A stretch of 28,723 nt of DNA, taken from IMG/VR virus record IMGVR_UViG_3300000117_000041, positions 1-28,723 of that record; one strand, 5' to 3'. Positions 1 to 5,915 of the stretch are shown one piece after another. The position numbers and the translations under genes were made by a program. Numbering within the stretch: position 1 is the first letter of the stretch; each line of letters opens with the position of its first letter. The notes beneath the pieces are model-generated. The model was given only the letters and a program-made list of their open reading frames with translations, ran no database searches and was not told the DNA's origin. Source of the DNA: a virus.

Positions 1-229
1 GGTGTAAACCAGGATATTTTTTAGTATATCTTTCATGAAATCCCCCTTCTTTTCTTAGTTCTATTTTATATGTGCCAGCAGGTACACGTGTTTCTCCACG
101 AACTTTTAATGCTCTTGCCTCATCTTCTAGAGTATAACACAAAAACTTTTTACCTATGTCTGTATGTTCAAAAAGCAGACCATGTGTAGAGTCTGCTTCT
201 GAACTAAATCTCAATACTATGAGTTTCAT
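1..229 (-). CDS. DUF5675 family phage protein (3' end cut by window edge)
   Basis: The reading frame starts at the ATG at 229 and is still open at base 1, giving 76 visible residues; the C-terminus lies outside the window. The start reads MKLIVLRFSSEADSTHGLLF, followed by CYTLEDEARALKVRGETRVP, AGTYKIELRKEGGFHERY and PGLH. The CxTLED, GETxVPAGTY and GGFhxRY blocks are, from memory, the hallmark of the DUF5675 family, which is widespread in phages and prophages and has no settled biochemical function. It starts 7 nt after the preceding stop and has no clear Shine-Dalgarno. It is the last gene of the small-protein module. A peptidoglycan or virion-associated role is sometimes suggested, but nothing visible here proves that. 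Confidence 0.75.
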   Translation of the reverse strand, partial: MKLIVLRFSSEADSTHGLLFEHTDIGKKFLCYTLEDEARALKVRGETRVPAGTYKIELRKEGGFHERYTKKYPGLH

Positions 230-235
230 ATGTTA

Positions 236-664
236 TTAATCGTCAGATGCAATTCCTGTATCAGGACCATCACAAATTAAAAATTGTACTTTTTGTGCAG
301 CTAATGTAGCAGCAAGATCTAAATTAGTTGAATTATCACCTGCTCCATCTATATGTATAGGAGAAAACATGCATTCGCCTGGTTTAAGATCTGCAATTAC
401 ATCACCATCTGGCTTTACAGCTACTGGATAATCTGTGTCTACATTTTTTATAAATGTAAAAATCATATCCTTATTGTGACTTGCTAAGTTAATTGTAGTG
501 TCGCTTGTTCCGTTTGTTAAAATTTCACCTGTAGAAATTAACGCTGAATCAACAGTCGTGCTTGCAGTTGAAAATGAAGGTGAAAAACTAAGTACAGAAT
601 TACCATCTGAATCTACTAATGATAATGTACCTGATACTGTTACTGATAATGCTTGTGTTGCCAT
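236..664 (-). CDS. Small virion-type protein, paralogue of the 129-aa upstream gene
   Basis: A 142-aa protein starting at the ATG at 664, 10 nt after the preceding gene. The N-terminal half is Ser/Thr-rich and beta-prone (MATQALSVTVSGTLSLVDSD). The second half carries FTFIKNVDTD, a gap, then ADLKPGECMF. The upstream neighbour has the matching FIYVRNLDDT and GILEPGQFLM at the same spacing, so the two are diverged paralogues sharing one beta fold. No signal peptide or membrane segment is visible. Small Ala/Thr/Asp-rich beta proteins expressed with tail genes are usually decoration, fibre or accessory virion proteins; that role is inferred from composition and position. I do not recognise a named family. 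Confidence 0.7.
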   Translation of the reverse strand: MATQALSVTVSGTLSLVDSDGNSVLSFSPSFSTASTTVDSALISTGEILTNGTSDTTINLASHNKDMIFTFIKNVDTDYPVAVKPDGDVIADLKPGECMFSPIHIDGAGDNSTNLDLAATLAAQKVQFLICDGPDTGIASDD

Positions 665-674
665 GTTTTAATTA

Positions 675-1064
675 TTATGCGTTAGCGTCTATTTCTATTG
701 CAGCATACTCAATTGTTACAGTAGCTGTATCTGCTTTTGCTATAGTTGTTCCTGTGCCTCTAATAATAGTCATTAAAAACTGTCCTGGCTCTAAAATACC
801 AATTAAATCAGCAGCACTTGATGCTCCATCATAAATCTTTACAAAGTTTGTATCGTCAAGGTTGCGCACATAAATAAATCTACCTGCCGTTGTTGCGGCC
901 ATAATTTCTTTATCACCATCATGATCTACATCTAGTCTACCTGTTGTAACTTGATCTACACCAGTTATATTTAAGGTTTTACCACCTGTTTGACTTTGCG
1001 AATAACCTGAAGCTGAATTAGCTGTCATGTTAAGTGAATAAGTCAAAGTATAATTTTTTGCCAT
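675..1064 (-). CDS. Small virion-type protein, first gene after promoter
   Basis: A 129-aa protein starting at the ATG at 1064. It is the first gene behind one of only two sizeable intergenic gaps in the window, and that gap holds a Bacteroidota-type promoter. The start MAKNYTLTYSLNMTANSASG is beta-prone. The centre has FIYVRNLDDT and then GILEPGQFLM, which align with blocks in the downstream 142-aa protein. The LxPGxxxM segment resembles short beta-sandwich virion proteins that present a constant loop. There is no signal peptide, Cys or membrane segment. Having its own promoter suggests it is needed in higher amounts than its upstream neighbours, which would fit a structural protein. No named family is recognised. 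Confidence 0.7.
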   Translation of the reverse strand: MAKNYTLTYSLNMTANSASGYSQSQTGGKTLNITGVDQVTTGRLDVDHDGDKEIMAATTAGRFIYVRNLDDTNFVKIYDGASSAADLIGILEPGQFLMTIIRGTGTTIAKADTATVTIEYAAIEIDANA

Positions 1065-1084
1065 TTTATTCTATTATTAGATTA

Positions 1085-1119
1085 CAAAGATACATTTTTT
1101 TTTATTTAATAAAAATCAA
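1085..1119 (-). promoter_or_regulatory. Bacteroidota-type promoter for the paralogous virion-protein pair
   Basis: In the 51-nt gap 1065-1115 the minus strand reads TATCTTTG at 1092-1085, an exact match to the Bacteroidetes -7 consensus TAnnTTTG. A TTG at 1119-1117 lies 24 nt upstream, somewhat further than the usual 19-21 nt for a -33 TTTG box, so the -33 element is weak. An A-tract lies between them. The expected transcription start is near 1078, about 15 nt before the ATG at 1064. Promoter identity is inferred from the consensus and from the position in a rare gap. Confidence 0.6.
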
Positions 1120-1355
1120 TATGGTACATCATCTGGTTCTATATTTTCTAGTGAACCATTACCACCAGACGGACTTGTTGGATCAACACCATCAGTTGAT
1201 GTAGCTTGTTGGTGAGTAGAACCAGCCATATATCCAGTTACACCATTTACTTCATGAGTATGATAGCCAGTTAAACCATTGCTTACCCCATAAGCTAAAG
1301 CTTCTGCTAATGTGCTATATACAGGCACCCCATCTATTCTAGTTAATTCTGCCAT
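1116..1355 (-). CDS. His-motif small phage protein (GYHTH...GYM...H)
   Basis: A 79-aa protein starting at 1355 through a TAATG stop-start overlap with the preceding gene. The order is: MAELTRIDGVPVYSTLAEAL, then ALAYGVSNGLTGYHTH, then VTGYMAGSTH, and a Ser/Gly/Asp-rich tail ending DDVPY. The regularly placed His residues and the GYHTHxxxGxxGYMxGxxH pattern recur in small proteins of marine tailed phages that I recall being annotated as virion-associated. The His cluster could bind metal, but that is inference. It lacks a signal peptide and hydrophobic helix. It is the last gene before the gap that holds a promoter. Confidence 0.7.
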   Translation of the reverse strand: MAELTRIDGVPVYSTLAEALAYGVSNGLTGYHTHEVNGVTGYMAGSTHQQATSTDGVDPTSPSGGNGSLENIEPDDVPY

Positions 1356-1591
1356 TATTTAATTTTGTTTTTAAGTACTTCACACTTTTCATATTCTTCT
1401 GTTAGAATATAATATTCGATCATATCTTCTAAAAGAATATTCATTTTATTCTTATCTTTTAATACGTCAGGTGACATAGCACAATAAACGATCTCTTTGT
1501 TAAGATTAAATAAACTATCAAAGGTTAATTCACCATTTATAATGCTGTATGCATTATTCATTGCTTCTGATAAACATTGTTCACTATGCAT
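1355..1591 (-). CDS. Small helical phage protein of unknown function
   Basis: A 78-aa protein starting at the ATG at 1591 inside an 8-nt overlap (ATGCATAG) with the preceding gene, and ending in a 1-nt overlap with the next. The visible sequence is largely helical and acidic (for example MNILLEDMIEYYILTEEYEK), with three Cys residues and a Lys-rich end KCEVLKNKIK. The C-terminal helix, with its Tyr-Glu-Lys pattern, resembles small T4-type phage proteins of unknown role, but I cannot name a family. The overlaps on both sides imply translational coupling and support it as a real gene. It is acidic, unlike the basic proteins encoded just upstream. Confidence 0.6.
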   Translation of the reverse strand: MHSEQCLSEAMNNAYSIINGELTFDSLFNLNKEIVYCAMSPDVLKDKNKMNILLEDMIEYYILTEEYEKCEVLKNKIK

Positions 1592-1898
1592 GTTGTTCGT
1601 TCAAACGAGACATTCTCGCTCCACAACAACACATGTTTTTGTCAGCAAGTTTACCTCTATAGTTACCACCATGTTTGTATCTACTTACCCTACCTTTTTC
1701 TCTTTTTTCTTTTGCCGCTCTTGCTTTATCACCTTTACTTAATTGACTCCAAGTTTTTGGTGTCTTTTTACTTATTTTTTTAGTAGGACGAAATGTATTT
1801 TCACCTTTACTATAGTCTTTATTACCACGAGGAGTACGCCAGTCTTCTTTAAACCAACGCTTTAATCTTAATCCAGCTGCTGTTTTACGTACTGCCAT
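1584..1898 (-). CDS. DUF5872-like basic phage protein
   Basis: A 104-aa, very basic protein starting at 1898 through a TAATG overlap. It opens MAVRKTAAGLRLKRWFKEDW, then has FRPTKKISKKTPKTWSQLS and EKREKGRVSRYKHGG. The RWFKEDW plus RPxKxxSKKTPKTWxxL pattern matches my recollection of DUF5872, found in marine phages and large viruses with no known function. The end has MCCCGARMSRL, a Cys triplet followed by a basic/hydrophobic patch. A YxxGG element (RYKHGG) is shared with several other proteins in this window. The composition would suit nucleic-acid binding or packaging into the virion; neither is shown. Family assignment is from memory. Confidence 0.7.
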   Translation of the reverse strand: MAVRKTAAGLRLKRWFKEDWRTPRGNKDYSKGENTFRPTKKISKKTPKTWSQLSKGDKARAAKEKREKGRVSRYKHGGNYRGKLADKNMCCCGARMSRLNEQHA

Positions 1899-2080
1899 TA
1901 ATCAAGTTGTCTTAACATTCCACCGCTTTTGTATTTCATACCTTTAGCAGCTTTCTTTTTACTATTTCCCCAATTAGCAGCTCCAACCTTACGACATTTA
2001 GCCATCGCACCACTTCTATATGCAGATGTTTTAGGACCATATCTTGATACTACTTTATTATAACATGCATCTTTTGCCAT
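1898..2080 (-). CDS. Small basic Cys-containing phage protein with KGMKYKSGG tail
   Basis: A 60-aa protein starting at the ATG at 2080, 1 nt after the preceding stop. It starts MAKDACYNKVVSRYG, then SAYRSGAMAKCRKVGAANWG, and ends KAAKGMKYKSGGMLRQLD. The DACYxKVxxRY...SAYxSGAxxKCRKVGAxxWG pattern is a compact Cys/basic module I recognise from many marine phages and some large DNA viruses, without a proven role. Its last 17 residues are almost the same as the tail of the next protein (2082-2258), and the junction DNA is nearly identical too. That points to a tandem duplication of the 3' end. Confidence 0.75.
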   Translation of the reverse strand: MAKDACYNKVVSRYGPKTSAYRSGAMAKCRKVGAANWGNSKKKAAKGMKYKSGGMLRQLD

Positions 2081-2081
2081 A

Positions 2082-2258
2082 TTAGCTTAATTGTCGAAGA
2101 GAGCCTCCTAATTTATATTTCATACCTTTACTCGCCTTTTTAGGTTTGCTATGAGTATATCCTTTCTTTTTCATATCTAAATGATCTTGCATAGTATTAG
2201 CCATAAAACCTTCACCGCTTTTACTATACATCATATGTTTTTTAAATTTCTTTGCCAT
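2082..2258 (-). CDS. 58-aa basic phage protein sharing the KGMKYKxGGxLRQL tail
   Basis: A short frame from the ATG at 2258 to TAA at 2082-2084, with 1-nt gaps on both sides that leave no room for anything else. It reads MAKKFKKHMMYSKSGEGFMA, NTMQDHLDMKKKGYTHSKP and KKASKGMKYKLGGSLRQLS. The tail matches the neighbour's KAAKGMKYKSGGMLRQLD residue for residue apart from four changes. It is strongly basic and Met-rich, with no Cys and no signal peptide. The shared tail suggests a common partner or destination, perhaps inclusion in the virion. I cannot name a family. The perfect fit between neighbours and the conserved tail make it a convincing gene despite its size. Confidence 0.8.
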   Translation of the reverse strand: MAKKFKKHMMYSKSGEGFMANTMQDHLDMKKKGYTHSKPKKASKGMKYKLGGSLRQLS

Positions 2259-2259
2259 A

Positions 2260-2571
2260 TTAACTTAATTGATCGTACCTACAACCAGCATTACAGTTCC
2301 ATTTACGAAGAGATTTATTAATTCTTGAGTTAGGATCTCTTGCTGTTTTAGCAGAAGTTAATCTTTTTTTCATACCGCTCATACGAGCACAAAAAGATTT
2401 TCTACGCTTTGCTGCTTTAGATCCTTTTTTAAGTTTAGAAGGCTTAGTAGTTACTGCTGTCTTAAGTTTACTTCCAGGATTAGCTTTTCTATAAGAGGCT
2501 ACGCCTTTTTTATTAAGACCACCAGATGGATTTTTACCAGCCTTTCTTTGCCATGCTGCTGTTCTAGCCAT
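2260..2571 (-). CDS. DUF6321-like basic phage protein
   Basis: A 103-aa protein. I chose the ATG at 2571, which sits in an 8-nt overlap (ATGGCTAG) with the holin gene; the frame runs upstream to a TTG at 2607, but those 12 residues are unlike the family. It starts MARTAAWQRKAGKNPSGGLN, then has GVASYRKANPGSKLKTAV and GSKAAKRRKSFCARMSGMKK, and ends with DPNSRINKSLRKWNC. This order matches my memory of DUF6321 domain proteins found in cyanophages and other marine phages, whose function is unknown. It is highly basic with three Cys. The final CRYDQLS echoes the LRQLS ending of its neighbours. Binding to DNA or RNA is plausible from composition only. Confidence 0.8.
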   Translation of the reverse strand: MARTAAWQRKAGKNPSGGLNKKGVASYRKANPGSKLKTAVTTKPSKLKKGSKAAKRRKSFCARMSGMKKRLTSAKTARDPNSRINKSLRKWNCNAGCRYDQLS

Positions 2572-2986
2572 TACTATTATCGTTATTCTTTTTGCTGCTC
2601 CCTCCAAAAAAGAAATCTACAATAGTATTTACTTTAGCACTCATTGCTCCAAATATTGTAGATATAAAACTAATTTCAAACTCTCCTAAATTTATATCTC
2701 CCAATACAAAATGATTAAACATAACAAAACTAATCCCAAAGTATGCAACGGTAAACAATGTTGCTAATACCTTTTGAATAATTGCATCATCTTTATACAT
2801 ATCTCTTGCAGACTTACGATCTTCTACTTCTTTAGCAAAAGCTTCTTTTTCTGCATCCAACAACACTTTGCGTAGCTGTAGTTTAGCTTCATCTCTTTCC
2901 TTATCAGTTGTTATAACTTTATCTAAGATACCCTCAGCGTTATCTACAACCTTTCCTAATATGCCTCCTAAAAGATTATTAATCAT
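2564..2986 (-). CDS. Holin, 3TM/GTA-holin-like family
   Basis: A 140-aa protein starting at the ATG at 2986, in an 8-nt overlap (ATGATTAA) with the preceding gene. It has a short amphipathic N-terminus (MINNLLGGILGKVVD), a charged helix at about 28-66 (DEAKLQLRKVLLDAEKEA, then DRKSARDMY) and hydrophobic segments at about 73-95 and 105-127. It ends VDFFFGGSSKKNN. The charged helix with DRxSARxMY and the FFFGSS-type ending after the last membrane segment are features of the 3TM holin family related to gene-transfer-agent holins (PF11351). Such proteins open the inner membrane and set lysis timing. Its place next to tail and envelope genes fits lysis. It is the clearest lysis gene in the window. 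Confidence 0.75.
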   Translation of the reverse strand: MINNLLGGILGKVVDNAEGILDKVITTDKERDEAKLQLRKVLLDAEKEAFAKEVEDRKSARDMYKDDAIIQKVLATLFTVAYFGISFVMFNHFVLGDINLGEFEISFISTIFGAMSAKVNTIVDFFFGGSSKKNNDNSNG

Positions 2987-5231
2987 TTACTATTACTTTT
3001 ATTGATATATATAATTGATCATGTTTTACAATTGCATTGTAAATGCCAGGACCGATTTGTAAAGATACGAAATTTACAGATTTATGTTCAGATATTTTTT
3101 TACCTAACATATTATAGAATGTTACGTCTACATTTTTTGTAAAGTATATATTTCCTTTTGTTGGATTTGGATAAACGCTTAATACAGATGATCTTATATT
3201 CTGAACATCTGTTGGTCCACTCCATCCATCAAGACAATATTGATATAAATTATCACATGTTGCGTCCCAAGTATTATCACAGCAATATTGATCAATATCA
3301 ATCACCCATTCAAAACACTCATTAGGAATATAATATATATCACCAACGTTGCAGCCAGCAGAAAAATAACACGTACTGTCTTCCACGTTAGCTGACGAAT
3401 TGTAATTAACAGCGGACGGATCAGTACACCCAGGCAAAGGATAAATACAGCTACCATTATTAGTATTCGCATTATCATCATAGTTAATTGCAGTACTGTC
3501 TGTGCATCCATAATAGTAAGGTATACAATTTCCATTATCTGTATTGCACGTATCGCAATAATTCCACATTGTAGGATCTATGCATCCAAATACTACAGGA
3601 ATGCAACTGCCATCATCTGTGTTTGCTAATACATTAAAGTTGAAGGCTGCACCATCGGTACAACCCCAAACAACGGGTATGCATGAACCATCGTCTGTAT
3701 TCGCTAATATACTATAGTTAAAGGCTGTACTGTCAGTACAACCCAATACAACATCTATACATGAGCCATCATCAGCATTTGCTAATTGGCTATAATTTAT
3801 TGCATCCTGATCTGTACAGCCATAAACAAAAGGAGTACAAGATCCATTGTCTGTGTTAGCTAATGGATTATAGTTAAACATGGTGTCGTCAGTACACCCG
3901 TACACAAACGGTATACAGCTACCATTATCTGTATTAGCATTTATGTTGTAGTTGAACATACTTGCGTCTGTACAGCCATATATATAAGGTATGCAGGTGT
4001 CTGATGCTGTAGCTAATGGATCATAATTAAACATTATTGGATCCATACATCCATATACGTAAGGTATACAAGATCCTGATAGCTCTACATTTGCTAAGGG
4101 ATCATAATTATATGCTGTGCTATCCATACAACCTAATACTACCAGAGTAGCACACGATCCATTATCATAATCGTAAGAAGCATCATATTCTAGATATATG
4201 GGATTGGTACATCCTGGATTATAATAACAGCTCCCATCGTCTGTATTTACTGTATCGTTATAGTTTACAGCTAAACTATCTATACAGCCATAAGTTTTTT
4301 CTACGCATGTATTTCCACAATATGGTTGCCCTATAACAGGAAAGAATGGTGGTATAGGATTTACAAATCCACCTTCTATATCTATTGCATAGTAATCTTC
4401 AGAATACAAACTATAACCACATTGTACTGCTGTAAAATCTGATTGCTGCGTTATTTCAAACACCGCCCTTACAGGATAGCCTGCTGCTAGATTTATAAAG
4501 AATGTTGTATCAAAACCATCTACCAATGTGTATGTACCAATGTCTTGATAATTAAACGGTGGTATCATGCTAGTTGCTTGCGACAGTTTGAGTGTAGAGC
4601 CAGCCCAACCGTTTCCAGCTAGGTCAGTTAGTTCAAGCTCATGCAGACAGCTATCTATAGCTATATCTGTATTAGCTGAATCTATATAATTATATGCTAA
4701 TGAGTCTGTACATCCATATACTTTTGGTGTAAAACACATCCCCGTGTCTACTGTAGCAGCTAAGTCAAACTCTACAAAGCTGCTATCCATACAACCAAAT
4801 ACTGGTGGAGGTGGAGGACAGCCAGACGTATATATTACATCCCATATTTGATTACCAAAATCAGCTGTATCTAATTGCCATATAGTATCACCACATTGTT
4901 CTATGTATACAGAACCATCATTACCACCCCATAAACTACCTGCCACACCATCTCCATACGTATCATTTAGCACAAAGTAAAAGCTATCTACAGGTAAACA
5001 TATACTTGCATATTGCGGTTCATAATCCACTATATTACTGTACGGACCACCTTCTAACAAAGTATCTCCAAAGAAAGTCATTATATACCAAGATGTTTCT
5101 TCAGGATATTGATCAGGATTAACTGTAACGTTTAAACTCCATGTATTAGGAGGGCATTGTCCGAATGCAGTACCTATAAAAAATACTACAATCATAATTA
5201 AAGCGTATAAAAACCTTGTAAACTTGTTCAT
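2979..5231 (-). CDS. Phage-encoded surface protein with 14 Cys-pair repeats and T9SS sorting domain
   Basis: A 750-aa exported protein starting at 5231 (TAATG overlap). Residues 1-24 form a Sec signal peptide. A beta domain follows with VLNDTYGDGVAGS, and another at about 197-310 with TDLAGNGWAGS; both resemble the DxxGDGW domains of Bacteroidota secreted proteins. Two repeats of the type GCTDxxAxNYxxxANTDxGSC lie at about 144-196 and twelve at 313-623. A Cys-rich block at 625-667 (QYCCDNTWDATC) precedes the end. The C-terminus has SVYPNPTKGNIYF and finishes GPGIYNAIV...IKVIVND, matching the T9SS C-terminal sorting domain (TIGR04183 type). T9SS cargo crosses the outer membrane and is usually anchored or released at the surface. 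A role in aggregation, adhesion or exclusion of other phages is inference; acquisition from the host is likely. Confidence 0.85.
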   Translation of the reverse strand: MNKFTRFLYALIMIVVFFIGTAFGQCPPNTWSLNVTVNPDQYPEETSWYIMTFFGDTLLEGGPYSNIVDYEPQYASICLPVDSFYFVLNDTYGDGVAGSLWGGNDGSVYIEQCGDTIWQLDTADFGNQIWDVIYTSGCPPPPPVFGCMDSSFVEFDLAATVDTGMCFTPKVYGCTDSLAYNYIDSANTDIAIDSCLHELELTDLAGNGWAGSTLKLSQATSMIPPFNYQDIGTYTLVDGFDTTFFINLAAGYPVRAVFEITQQSDFTAVQCGYSLYSEDYYAIDIEGGFVNPIPPFFPVIGQPYCGNTCVEKTYGCIDSLAVNYNDTVNTDDGSCYYNPGCTNPIYLEYDASYDYDNGSCATLVVLGCMDSTAYNYDPLANVELSGSCIPYVYGCMDPIMFNYDPLATASDTCIPYIYGCTDASMFNYNINANTDNGSCIPFVYGCTDDTMFNYNPLANTDNGSCTPFVYGCTDQDAINYSQLANADDGSCIDVVLGCTDSTAFNYSILANTDDGSCIPVVWGCTDGAAFNFNVLANTDDGSCIPVVFGCIDPTMWNYCDTCNTDNGNCIPYYYGCTDSTAINYDDNANTNNGSCIYPLPGCTDPSAVNYNSSANVEDSTCYFSAGCNVGDIYYIPNECFEWVIDIDQYCCDNTWDATCDNLYQYCLDGWSGPTDVQNIRSSVLSVYPNPTKGNIYFTKNVDVTFYNMLGKKISEHKSVNFVSLQIGPGIYNAIVKHDQLYISIKVIVND
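3363..4295 (-). repeat. Coding tandem repeats: twelve Cys-pair units of about 69-78 nt
   Basis: Twelve consecutive units encode GC(T/I/M)Dxx(A/M)xNYxxxAN(T/V)DxGSC-like segments, residues 313-623 of the 750-aa protein. Most units are 23-25 residues. The DNA copies are diverged, with different third bases throughout, which argues against recent expansion and against a CRISPR array. Units 7-11 (about residues 417-543) are the most alike. Confidence 0.85.
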
Positions 5232-5554
5232 TAAAATTTGCTTATTATGAGTTCGTCAATGTAATTTTGTATTTCTTTTTTTGTTGCAACCATAGAAAAA
5301 CTAATGTCAGCTTGAAATCTTTTAACTTCTTCGCCATCATCAAATATTATTATAGTTGGCACTACAGCTATTTTGTATTTAGTTTGATTATCATTTTGCT
5401 CTATCAAAAGTGCTTGTCTATCACATTCTTTTAATTTTGAGAACCAAACTACATCATTGTTTTTATTCCAATCTGCATTAAAGTGCACAGCTTTTATTTG
5501 AGCTATACACGAAGATGAAATAAAAATTATAATGAAGGTTATTAAAGCTTTCAT
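5231..5554 (-). CDS. Exported thioredoxin-fold protein without CxxC
   Basis: A 107-aa protein starting at 5554 in a TAATG overlap. Residues 1-18 are a signal peptide (MKALITFIIIFISSSCIA, then Gln19), so export through Sec is likely; C16 could instead suggest a lipoprotein, but the context is not a clear lipobox. After it come VHFNADWNKNND at 23-34, then YKIAVVPTIIIFDDGEEVKR at 60-79. The second block is the typical thioredoxin segment with the cis-proline (P66) followed by a strand and a DG turn. The first block sits where FxAxWCxxC would be, but both active-site Cys are missing; only C44 remains in the mature chain. It is therefore unlikely to catalyse disulfide exchange and more likely binds a partner. 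Neighbours are a Cys-rich surface protein and a membrane coiled-coil protein. Confidence 0.75.
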   Translation of the reverse strand: MKALITFIIIFISSSCIAQIKAVHFNADWNKNNDVVWFSKLKECDRQALLIEQNDNQTKYKIAVVPTIIIFDDGEEVKRFQADISFSMVATKKEIQNYIDELIISKF

Positions 5555-5826
5555 TATTTTAATGCATCAATTTTGTCTTCCATTCTGATCATACGCTCTT
5601 CCAATTTCTCTACGTTTCTTTCCGTATTCTTAATTGATTGGCGTATATTAACATCTTTCATATCAAATTCCATTTTTGATATTTCAGGTTTTGGAAGCTC
5701 TTTAGCTTCAGATATGTCAGCTTGTAATGTAAACCACATACCGACAAGCGTGAAAATTAAAGCAGCAATACCACCAAGTGTTTTGATGCTTACATTAAAG
5801 CTTGTATCTTCATTCAATTGTTTCAT
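5554..5826 (-). CDS. One-TM coiled-coil protein, lysis-associated (spanin- or holin-like)
   Basis: A 90-aa protein. I chose the ATG at 5826, which lies 1 nt after the stop of a 28-aa gene; the frame can be read back to a TTG at 5874, but that would overlap the mini-gene completely. A short N-terminus (MKQLNEDTSFNVSIKTL) leads into one membrane span at about 16-35 (GIAALIFTLVGMWFTLQ). A charged helix at about 52-90 follows, with heptad pattern (NVEKLEERMIRMEDKIDAL). One membrane anchor plus a coiled coil resembles inner-membrane spanin subunits or small phage membrane proteins of the XhlA kind. The position among exported proteins near a holin supports an envelope or lysis role. The family is not certain. 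Confidence 0.65.
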   Translation of the reverse strand: MKQLNEDTSFNVSIKTLGGIAALIFTLVGMWFTLQADISEAKELPKPEISKMEFDMKDVNIRQSIKNTERNVEKLEERMIRMEDKIDALK

Positions 5827-5827
5827 T

Positions 5828-5914
5828 TTACTTTTTACATTTTTTGCCACAATGTCCAAAGCACACTTTGCCAAAAGTTAATTTTGTAATTAATTTGCAG
5901 ATAAAATTTTTCAT
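5828..5914 (-). CDS. 28-aa Cys/Lys-rich mini-protein
   Basis: A frame from the ATG at 5914 to TAA at 5828-5830 fills what would otherwise be an 89-nt gap. It starts 1 nt after the stop of the beta-barrel gene (TAA-G-ATG) and ends 1 nt before the next ATG. The peptide reads MKNFICKLITKLTFGKV and then CFGHCGKKCKK. It has four Cys and eight Lys, with an amphipathic first half. The snug fit on both sides, the same spacing seen between other genes here, is the main evidence that it is real. It could be a small membrane-active or metal-binding peptide; neither is established. No Shine-Dalgarno is visible, as is normal in this window. Confidence 0.55.
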   Translation of the reverse strand: MKNFICKLITKLTFGKVCFGHCGKKCKK

Positions 5915-5915
5915 C

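Noticed and set aside
2572-2607. Extension of the DUF6321-like protein to a TTG at 2607
   Set aside because: The 12 extra residues are unlike the family's start, and the ATG at 2571 sits in an 8-nt overlap also seen at three other junctions.
3363-4295. Regularly spaced repeats that could look like a CRISPR array
   Set aside because: The period follows the 23-25-residue protein repeat, lies in frame inside a 750-aa gene, and the copies differ at many bases; there are no identical repeats with unique spacers.
5827-5874. Longer version of the one-TM protein using a TTG start at 5874
   Set aside because: It would fully overlap the 28-aa frame that fits the gap with 1-nt spacing, and a standard ATG at 5826 follows that frame's stop directly.
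5878-5893. Inverted repeat TTAATT-TTGT-AATTAA as a terminator
   Set aside because: The stem is only 6 A/T pairs without a following U-run on the coding strand, and it lies inside the 28-aa frame.
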